Below, piece after piece: positions 58,489 through 64,000 of a stretch of DNA of 64,000 nucleotides (positions are counted from its first letter, which is position 1; each line of letters begins with the position of its first letter). The stretch spans positions 62,091 to 126,090 of the forward strand of contig DPXQ01000116.1 of the NCBI GenBank assembly GCA_003527225.1, written 5' to 3'. Under the pieces are notes generated by a model that searched no databases, was not told the origin of the DNA, and saw only the letters and a program-made list of their open reading frames with translations. The DNA comes from Rhizobium sp. (GTDB lineage Bacteria; Pseudomonadota; Alphaproteobacteria; Rhizobiales; Rhizobiaceae). The translations under genes were made by a program, and so were the position numbers.

Positions 58489-58830
58489 CTATAGTTCCAA
58501 AGCTCCAGAAAACTGGAGGACAAAGGGCATACGGGCGTGCACGCAAGGAACCAGCCGATGGAGACCCCGGGACCTTCGCATACGCTCGACGCGCAAATGA
58601 TGAACCGACGCCCTGCCAGGAGCATCAATTCGGCTTTGTCTGCCATGGATTGGTGGGAAAACCCGACCGCACTTCCGGCAATGATGGTGTGCCTCTTCAG
58701 TGACCCCGGCTGATGGAAAGCCGGAAGAGAACCAGAAAGGCCCGCACCGTCGTTGCTTCAAGATGTCCTCGCATTTCCCGGTTGGCCGGAATAGCGACTG
58801 GAGGGGTTAGTTCCAGGTACCTTACCGATG
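58489..58830 (-). promoter_or_regulatory. Structured leader RNA of the decarboxylase gene, probably a speF-type element
   Basis: The minus-strand 5' leader is about 350 nt and contains several stems: CCGGCT/AGCCGG (58706-58711/58719-58724), CCGG-TTGG-CCGG near 58779-58790, and CTCCAG-TTTT-CTGGAG (58503-58518) followed by CTTT just before the coding region. The alphaproteobacterial speF motif (Rfam) is a cis-acting RNA known upstream of ornithine decarboxylase, and this region fits in position and size. The match to the consensus is from memory. The last hairpin could be an attenuator. Confidence 0.55.
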
Positions 58831-59006
58831 ACCTCACCTAATCGAGGGTCGGCGGACACCCACAGGCACGTGCGACTTTGGGCAAGCACGGAGATAAGAA
58901 TGTTCGCGGTCATAATCAAGCGTTTTTTGACCCCGAAACCATGAAATCGATTGAACGATGCCTAGATACTGTTCACAACTCCATCAAACATCGGGAGAAC
59001 AGCGCA

Positions 59007-59900
59007 TTGGACACACTGACCCGCATCCGTGCATTCATCGACGTGGTGGAGGCGGAAGGCTTCTCGGCCGCCGCGCGCAAGACCGGGCGATCCAAGGCGC
59101 TGCTGTCGAAATATGTCCGGGAACTCGAGGATGAGCTGGGCGCCCTGCTGCTGAACCGCACGACGAGGCAGTTCTCGCTGACCGAGGCCGGCCATACCTA
59201 CTACCGCACCGCCGCCGATATCCTGAAGGAGATCGACAGCCTCGCCGATCTCGTGCGCGAGAACAATGCCGACATCAGGGGCAAGCTGAAGGTCTCGGTT
59301 CCGCGTACCTTCATCGACGCCGAGGTCGGCCAGTCGCTCATCGACTTCGTCGCCGAGCATCCGGACCTGTCGCTGGAAATCGTTGCCGAGGACCGGTTCG
59401 TCGACCTGATAGAGGAAGGCTTCGATCTGGCAATCCGGATTACCAAGCTCGACGATTCGGGCCTGATTGCCCGCAAGCTCTCCGATTTTCGCATCTATGC
59501 CTGCGCGACGCCCGCCTTCGTCGCCAAACACGGACCGTTGGCGCATCCGCAGGACTTGTCACACGTTCCCTTTCTCATCGATACCAATTCGCGTTCCCAC
59601 AGCAGCGTACGCTTCGCCGATCCCGACGGGGGCGCCATCTCGGTCGCCGTCAGCGGACCGATCGAGGTCAACAGCCCGCAGGCGACGCTGCGCGCCGCCC
59701 GTGCCGGCCTCGGTGTGGCGATGATCCCGGACTTCATCGCCCGCCCCTATGTACAAAGCGGCGAATTGGTTTCGCTGTTCGACGACTATCTGCCGAAGGA
59801 TCGTGGCATCTATGCCGTCTATCCGCATCGGCGCTATCTGCCCGCCAAGGTACGCGCTTTCGTCGACTACCTTCACGGATGGTTCCGCAAACATGGCTGA
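59007..59900 (+). CDS. LysR-family transcriptional regulator
   Basis: About 297 aa from TTG 59007 (MDTLTRIRAFIDVVEAEGFS). The N-terminal helix-turn-helix is SAAARKTGRSKALLSKYVRE with LTEAGHTYY after the wing. A LysR substrate domain follows (LKVSVPRTFIDAEVGQSLI and RAARAGLGVAMIPDFIA). TTG has GGGAG at spacing nine; an ATG at 58941 would add 22 residues without similarity. It is divergent from the decarboxylase leader, so it may regulate that gene, although LysR proteins of this CrgA-like group often control distant genes. Confidence 0.85.
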   Translation: MDTLTRIRAFIDVVEAEGFSAAARKTGRSKALLSKYVRELEDELGALLLNRTTRQFSLTEAGHTYYRTAADILKEIDSLADLVRENNADIRGKLKVSVPRTFIDAEVGQSLIDFVAEHPDLSLEIVAEDRFVDLIEEGFDLAIRITKLDDSGLIARKLSDFRIYACATPAFVAKHGPLAHPQDLSHVPFLIDTNSRSHSSVRFADPDGGAISVAVSGPIEVNSPQATLRAARAGLGVAMIPDFIARPYVQSGELVSLFDDYLPKDRGIYAVYPHRRYLPAKVRAFVDYLHGWFRKHG

Positions 59901-59999
59901 CCGTGCCGGCTTCGCCTCGTGTTCCCGGTCCTATTTCCGTCCCAATTTTGATGGAGGGACAGGGCGAGAGACAAATCGAATCCTTCTGGCTGGGTCGGC

Positions 60000-60641
60000 A
60001 TGAGAAAAATCACTACCCTCGCGGCGGCGTGTTTTGCCCTGGCGCCCCTGCCTGCCGTGGCCCATCCGCATATCTTCACCGAGGCCCGCCTCGAGGTGAT
60101 CGCGGGCGACGATGCAACGATTGCCGAACTGCGCAATGTCTGGCGCTTCGACGAGGTCTTCTCGTCGAGCGTGCTGATGGATTTCGACAAGAATACAGAC
60201 CTGAAGCTCGACGCCGGCGAGTTGCAGGAAATTGCCAACACCATACGCGAATCGCTTGCCGACTATGGCTACTTCACCTTCATCACCAGCAACGGCGCGT
60301 CGGTGGCGGTGGATAAGCCCGAGGCCTTCAACGTCGACTTCAAGGACAACCGGTTGATCGTCTTCTTCGTCGTCAAGCCTCAGACGACCGTGTCGATCAA
60401 GGGCAATCTCAGCTTCGGCGTCCACGACCCGACGTTCTACACCTCCATCGACTTCGTCAAGGACGACGATCTCGCCATCGAGGGCGACGGTTTCAAGGCC
60501 TGCAAGCGGCAGGTCATCCGCCCCGATCCCGATGAGGTCATGGCGCAGAACCAGGCCTCGCTCACAGAGGCTTTTTTCAGCGATCCCGCAGGAACCGACA
60601 TGGGCAAGATGTTTGCCACACGGCTTGAACTGACATGCTGA
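60000..60641 (+). CDS. DUF1007 periplasmic protein, partner of NicO exporter
   Basis: 213 aa with a cleavable signal peptide (LAPLPAVAHP). The mature start is AHPHIFTEARLE, where His residues could bind metal. DUF1007 proteins nearly always sit beside a NicO-type nickel/cobalt transporter, as here. VWRFDEVFSSSVLMDFDKN is the family core; the DKNTDLKLD segment resembles an EF-hand-like loop. It likely hands metal to or from the transporter in the periplasm. The stop overlaps the next start by seven bases, so both are translated together. Confidence 0.85.
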   Translation: MRKITTLAAACFALAPLPAVAHPHIFTEARLEVIAGDDATIAELRNVWRFDEVFSSSVLMDFDKNTDLKLDAGELQEIANTIRESLADYGYFTFITSNGASVAVDKPEAFNVDFKDNRLIVFFVVKPQTTVSIKGNLSFGVHDPTFYTSIDFVKDDDLAIEGDGFKACKRQVIRPDPDEVMAQNQASLTEAFFSDPAGTDMGKMFATRLELTC

Positions 60642-61687
60642 CAACCCGCCTCAGCAGATCTCTCGTCATGTCCGGCCTGCTGCTGGCGATCACGGCCTCG
60701 GTCGCGCTTGCGGCCTCGCCGCTTGGCATCGGCACCGCCGAGCCGAGCTTCCAGACGACCGGCCCGTTCGGTGGCTTGCTGGCCTGGGTCAACCAGAACC
60801 AGCAGGCCTTCTATCGCGCGCTGACTGGCGCCCTGAAGGCCATGCGCGAAAACCCCGCCCATCTCGCGACCCTGATCGGCCTTTCCTTCGCCTATGGCGT
60901 CTTCCACGCGGCAGGCCCCGGTCACGGCAAGGCAGTGATCTCGTCCTACATGATCGCCAATGAGATTGAACTGAAGCGCGGCATTGTCATCTCCTTCGTC
61001 TCCGCTTTCCTTCAGGGCATTGTCGCCATCGCTGTCGTCGGGTTTGCCTATCTGGCCTTGCGCGGCACGGCCGTCTCCATGACCGATGCCACCAACGCCA
61101 TGGAGATCGCAAGCTATGCGCTGATCGTCGCTTTCGGCAGCTGGCTGCTGTTCAGGAAACTGCGCGGGATGCGGCCGCAGCGGAGCGCGAACGCCGCATT
61201 GTTCGATACTATCGTCCCGTCGGCGCTCGCTCCTGCCGGCGCCACGGGCCTTCGGTTCGAGGCAGTCGGCGTGGATCATCGTCACGACAACCTCCCGCCC
61301 GGTTCGACCTGCCCGGATTGCGGAATGACCCACATGGCCGATCCGCGCCTTCTCGCGTCGAAGGATTTCAGGCTCCGTGAGGCCTGGTCGGCCATCGTCG
61401 CCGTGGGCATGCGTCCCTGTTCCGGGGCGCTTCTGGTCATGACCTTCGCACTCCTGAACGGCCTCTATCTGGGTGGGGTGATGTCGGTCTTCGCCATGGC
61501 GCTCGGCACCGCCATCACGGTCTCCGCGCTGGCCACGATTGCCGTTTCCGCCAAGTCGCTGGCCGTGCGCATCTCCGGCCCCGGTTCGCCGGCGGCGCGC
61601 CGCGTCGCCACCGCGATCGAAATCCTCGGCGCGCTTCTCGTCATTGCGATGGGTTTGCTGCTTCTGGCCGCAGCCCTTCAGTTCTGA
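60635..61687 (+). CDS. NicO-family nickel/cobalt (metal) transporter
   Basis: 350 aa. An N-terminal signal-like helix and six further membrane helices are visible. The NicO signatures are the helix motif GVFHAAGPGHGKAVISSYM and the second-half VGMRPCSGALLVMTFALLNG. Between helices 3 and 4 is a cytosolic loop with VDHRHDNLPPGSTCPDCGMT. Its His residues and CPDCGMTHM cysteines form a likely metal-binding site, in place of the long His-rich loop of RcnA. It probably exports Ni or Co. No rcnR/nikR-type regulator is adjacent. The 3' end overlaps the convergent small membrane gene. Confidence 0.88.
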   Translation: MLTTRLSRSLVMSGLLLAITASVALAASPLGIGTAEPSFQTTGPFGGLLAWVNQNQQAFYRALTGALKAMRENPAHLATLIGLSFAYGVFHAAGPGHGKAVISSYMIANEIELKRGIVISFVSAFLQGIVAIAVVGFAYLALRGTAVSMTDATNAMEIASYALIVAFGSWLLFRKLRGMRPQRSANAALFDTIVPSALAPAGATGLRFEAVGVDHRHDNLPPGSTCPDCGMTHMADPRLLASKDFRLREAWSAIVAVGMRPCSGALLVMTFALLNGLYLGGVMSVFAMALGTAITVSALATIAVSAKSLAVRISGPGSPAARRVATAIEILGALLVIAMGLLLLAAALQF

Positions 61688-61890
61688 TTGTCGCGCCGCC
61701 GCTGATAGCGGGCGCGCAGCCAGAAGATCAGGAAGAAGGACAGGATCACCAGAGATCCAAGAACCGTCGCCAGGACGGGCGAAAAATCGCCGACCCAGAG
61801 CACGATCTTCGGCAGGACGAACAGCATGATGCCGACGCCGAGAATGATGATTGCGGCGGCAATCGCCGACGACCGGTTGTTCCCGTTCAT
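61678..61890 (-). CDS. Small two-helix membrane protein of unknown function
   Basis: 70 aa: two hydrophobic helices (AIAAAIIILGVGIMLFVLPK and VLATVLGSLVILSFFLIFWL) joined by a short loop, with a basic C-terminus RARYQRRRDNQN. I do not recognise a family. Its ATG overlaps the stop of the upstream acetyltransferase in ATGA, which supports translation. Its 3' end overlaps the convergent NicO gene by 10 bases. Confidence 0.7.
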   Translation of the reverse strand: MNGNNRSSAIAAAIIILGVGIMLFVLPKIVLWVGDFSPVLATVLGSLVILSFFLIFWLRARYQRRRDNQN

Positions 61891-62582
61891 GCCGCAGTTC
61901 CCTTTGCGAGTTCGGCGCGGATATCTTCCAGCCTGCGGATCTGGCTCCCGTCCGCGCGGAAGTTCTCCGGCGCAAGCCAGGCCTCGAAGGCGGCCTTGAT
62001 CAGCGGCCATTCGCCGTCGATGATCGAGAACCATGCGGTATCGCGATTGGCGTGCTTGGAGACCATGTGCTGGCGGAACACGCCCTCGAAGGTGAAGCCG
62101 TAGCGCTTCGCTGTCGTCCGGCTCGGCTCGTTCTCGTTATGGCACTTCCACTCGTAGCGGCGATAGCCGAGATCGTCGAAAACGTGCCGCGCCATCAGGT
62201 AGTGCGCTTCCGTGGCAAGCGGCGTGCGGCTCATCGCCGGGCCGTGCACGACTCCACCGACTTCCACCGCGCCATTGGCGGGATCGGCCCGCATGTAGTT
62301 CGCCATGCCGACGATCTTGCCGGTCTCCTTGTCGCGGAAAACATGCGTCAGCCAGCCGCCCTTGGTCTGGACACCATCCAGCCAGGTTTCAAAGTCCCCG
62401 ATTCCTGAAAAGTCGTCATTGCTGAAATAGAGGAGCAGCGGGTTGATACCCATGCCGCCAAGCCCGTCCCAGAGCGCCTGAAGGTGCTTGTCCTTCTGAT
62501 ATGGCTCGACGGTGACGAAACGCCCGGAAAGCGTGACCGGCTTCGGTGCCGGACAGCCCTTGAAATTCGAAAGATCGCGCAT
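61887..62582 (-). CDS. RimJ/RimL-type GNAT acetyltransferase
   Basis: 231 aa. The substrate and CoA features are typical of GNAT_3-type ribosomal-protein or peptide acetyltransferases: LSGRFVTVEPYQKDKHLQAL, GWLTHVFRDKETGKIVGMAN, EAHYLMARHVFDDLGYRRYE, and NEPSRTTAKRYGFTFEGVFR. It is likely cytoplasmic. The substrate is unknown. ATG 62582 is chosen where the similarity begins; the longer frame to 62639 lacks support. It is the first gene of a two-gene unit with the small membrane protein. Confidence 0.85.
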   Translation of the reverse strand: MRDLSNFKGCPAPKPVTLSGRFVTVEPYQKDKHLQALWDGLGGMGINPLLLYFSNDDFSGIGDFETWLDGVQTKGGWLTHVFRDKETGKIVGMANYMRADPANGAVEVGGVVHGPAMSRTPLATEAHYLMARHVFDDLGYRRYEWKCHNENEPSRTTAKRYGFTFEGVFRQHMVSKHANRDTAWFSIIDGEWPLIKAAFEAWLAPENFRADGSQIRRLEDIRAELAKGTAA

Positions 62583-62668
62583 GATCAACCCTGTTGTCTC
62601 ACTGGACAGAGGATTAGGCCAGCCGCCCTGCAAAGGCAACCGGCCTTCTTGATGCGCAGGTTTCGGGA

Positions 62669-63364
62669 TCAGGCGGTCGCGGACGACACCGTCGCCTCGA
62701 TGTGGTCGACCAGCGCATCGGCAAGACCGAGACGTCCGGCGAGCATATCGAGATAACCGCGCTCCGCCCTGCTGTCAGGATCGATGGCAAGCCGCGAGGC
62801 GGTATAGAGTTCCACTTTCTGTTCTTCCGAATTGGCAGCGGCCACCAGCGCGCCGACATCTGTGGGGCTGGCGAGTTCCAGTTCGATGAAGGCTTCCGCC
62901 TCGGCGCCGAGACCGGACATATGGATCTTGTCCATGATCCGGGAGCGCTCCTTCTCGTCGACATGGCCGTCGGATTTTGCGGCTGCGATCATCGCCCGCA
63001 CCAGCGCCAGCGCGAAATCGTTGCTGGACGCGGCTGCCTGCGGGCTGAACGGGGAATCGGCCGGGGGCGGCAGAAGCGTGGGCTCCGCGGTCGCCGACGT
63101 CTCGGGAGACTTGCCTGCCTGATAGTTCTTGTAGGCCTGATAGCCCAGGCCCGCGATCGCCGCGAGACCGCCGATCTTCAGCGCGCCGCCCGTCAGTTCG
63201 CGCCCGGTCTTGGTGCCGAGGAGAACGGCGACGATAGCGCCCGTCGCCAGCGGATTGTCCTTGGCGAGCCTGGCCGCGTCACCGGCCTTGTCCCTGACGC
63301 TTCCGGTCGTTCCCGGCACCTGGGCGCCGAGAAATTGGTCAAGCAGCTTCTTCGCATCGAACAT
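62669..63364 (-). CDS. DUF533/TerB-like membrane-associated protein
   Basis: 231 aa. An N-terminal segment (MFDAKKLLDQFLGAQVPG) precedes a glycine-rich hydrophobic region (GALKIGGLAAIAGLGYQAYK) and a Pro-rich linker. The C-terminal ~110 residues form a TerB-like helical domain (LALVRAMIAAAKSDGHVDEK) with the acidic pair that binds metal in the family. DUF533 proteins (YebE) are linked to envelope stress. ATG 63364 has AAGGAGAGCGCG upstream. It is a single-gene unit. Confidence 0.82.
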   Translation of the reverse strand: MFDAKKLLDQFLGAQVPGTTGSVRDKAGDAARLAKDNPLATGAIVAVLLGTKTGRELTGGALKIGGLAAIAGLGYQAYKNYQAGKSPETSATAEPTLLPPPADSPFSPQAAASSNDFALALVRAMIAAAKSDGHVDEKERSRIMDKIHMSGLGAEAEAFIELELASPTDVGALVAAANSEEQKVELYTASRLAIDPDSRAERGYLDMLAGRLGLADALVDHIEATVSSATA

Positions 63365-63417
63365 CGCGCTCTCCTTGGGCTTTGTCTGTCGACAAGCAAG
63401 ATAGGAATGCAAAGATG

Positions 63418-63451
63418 GAAATACAAAGACGCCGGCGCGTTTTCCGCCGGC
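63418..63451 (-). terminator. Terminator of the eda gene
   Basis: GCCGGCG (63431-63437) and CGCCGGC (63445-63451) pair perfectly. On the minus strand the stem is followed by GTCTTTGTATTTCC. It lies seven bases beyond the aldolase stop at 63458. Confidence 0.6.
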
Positions 63452-63457
63452 TGCCCC

Positions 63458-64000
63458 TTATCCGGCGAGCGCTGCCGCTTCCGCCGCAAGCCTGGTGATC
63501 CCCGCCCAGTCTCCGGCCGCGACAAGCTCCTTGGGCGCAACCCAGGAACCGCCGACGCAGACAACATTCGGAAGCGAGAGATAGTCCTTGGCGTTTTTCA
63601 GCGAAATGCCGCCCGTCGGGCAGAACAGCGTGCCTGCAAGCGGCGACGACAGTGATTTCAGATAGGCAGCACCCCCGGCCTGCTCGGCGGGGAAGAACTT
63701 CAGCACCTGATAGCCCTCCTCGCGCAATTGCATGACTTCGCTGGCGGTTGCAGCCCCCGGAAGCAGCGGGATGTCGGAGCCGCGGGCGGCATGAATGAGT
63801 TCCCGCGTCGTGCCGGGACTGACGATGAATTGCGAACCCGCCTCCACCGCGGCCTCGAAATGCGCCGCATTGAGGATCGTTCCGGCGCCGACCACCGCGC
63901 CTTCGACTTCATCCGCGACGCGACGGACCGCTTCCAGCGCCGCTTCCGTGCGCATGGTGATCTCGATCGCCTTCAGGCCACCGGCCACCAGGGCGCGGGC
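63458..64000 (-). CDS. eda: 2-keto-3-deoxy-6-phosphogluconate aldolase (5' end outside window)
   Basis: About 181 C-terminal residues are present; the frame continues beyond position 64000 ([19 protein letters not shown]). KDPG aldolase of the Entner-Doudoroff pathway splits KDPG to pyruvate and glyceraldehyde-3-phosphate by a Schiff base. The catalytic Glu is in KAIEITMRT, the Lys in [13 protein letters not shown], and the phosphate-binding region in [16 protein letters not shown]. The usual protein is about 210 aa, so roughly 30 residues are missing to the right. Its terminator follows directly. Confidence 0.9.
   Translation of the reverse strand, partial: ARALVAGGLKAIEITMRTEAALEAVRRVADEVEGAVVGAGTILNAAHFEAAVEAGSQFIVSPGTTRELIHAARGSDIPLLPGAATASEVMQLREEGYQVLKFFPAEQAGGAAYLKSLSSPLAGTLFCPTGGISLKNAKDYLSLPNVVCVGGSWVAPKELVAAGDWAGITRLAAEAAALAG

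Overview
The window is a gene-dense, GC-rich chromosomal segment from an alphaproteobacterium, most likely a member of the Rhizobiaceae (Rhizobium/Agrobacterium/Sinorhizobium relatives). The main reasons are an mmgR-type sRNA beside hisN, a CpdR single-domain regulator, the glgP-glgB-glgC-glgA-pgm-glgX glycogen cluster, a heterotetrameric sarcosine oxidase soxBDAG operon, a GTG-started rpsU, an aa3-type oxidase subunit IV next to transhydrogenase-like genes, and an ornithine/lysine decarboxylase preceded by a long structured leader. I saw no transposase, integrase, phage gene or CRISPR array. The segment looks like core and semi-core chromosome with local decay.

Layout. 0-2.2 kb: hisN (partial), mmgR sRNA, hutG, cpdR and tRNA-Val(GAC). 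2.2-10 kb: a cysteine-rich YkgJ-like protein, a long coiled-coil protein, an SDR epimerase/dehydratase, a YeeE/TsuA sulfur-compound transporter, a decayed gentisate-type aromatic cluster (gtdA and nagL remnants around an intact fumarylpyruvate hydrolase-like gene, with a divergent MarR regulator), and a zinc alcohol dehydrogenase. 10-16.5 kb: a mannose-1-phosphate guanylyltransferase, a fused circularly permuted ATP-grasp/alpha-E protein with a transglutaminase partner, and a Tad-like von Willebrand protein. 16.8-27.8 kb: the complete glycogen operon, tightly packed or overlapping. 27.9-34.6 kb: a MaoC/NodN-like hydratase with a DUF2332 protein, then soxB-soxD-soxA-soxG on the opposite strand.

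34.9-45.4 kb: rpsU, a TPR lipoprotein, a small membrane set with an oxidase subunit IV and transhydrogenase domain-II-only proteins, a FeeM-like N-acyltransferase, a GGDEF(degenerate)-EAL protein, and a TakP-type TRAP transporter whose permease has a repetitive C-terminal tail. 45.7-53 kb: a glutamine amidotransferase of the PuuD type, a LacI regulator with a hydroxyacid dehydrogenase, a MarR regulator, a creatininase-family amidohydrolase, a Phd/VapC toxin-antitoxin pair, and a COG0523 metal-chaperone GTPase with a WD40 partner. 53-64 kb: a chemoreceptor, a diguanylate cyclase, two GNAT acetyltransferases, ornithine/lysine decarboxylase with its leader RNA, a LysR regulator, a DUF1007/NicO metal exporter pair, a DUF533 protein and KDPG aldolase (partial).

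Functionally the window combines carbon storage (glycogen, and mmgR, which limits PHB in Sinorhizobium), uptake and catabolism of small organic acids and amines, and second-messenger signalling. The most unusual items are the membrane-only transhydrogenase-like pair lacking both proton-channel residues, the half-erased gentisate operon, the FeeM-like enzyme beside a phosphodiesterase, and the repetitive tail on the TRAP permease. All assignments are from reading the sequence. No database search was run.
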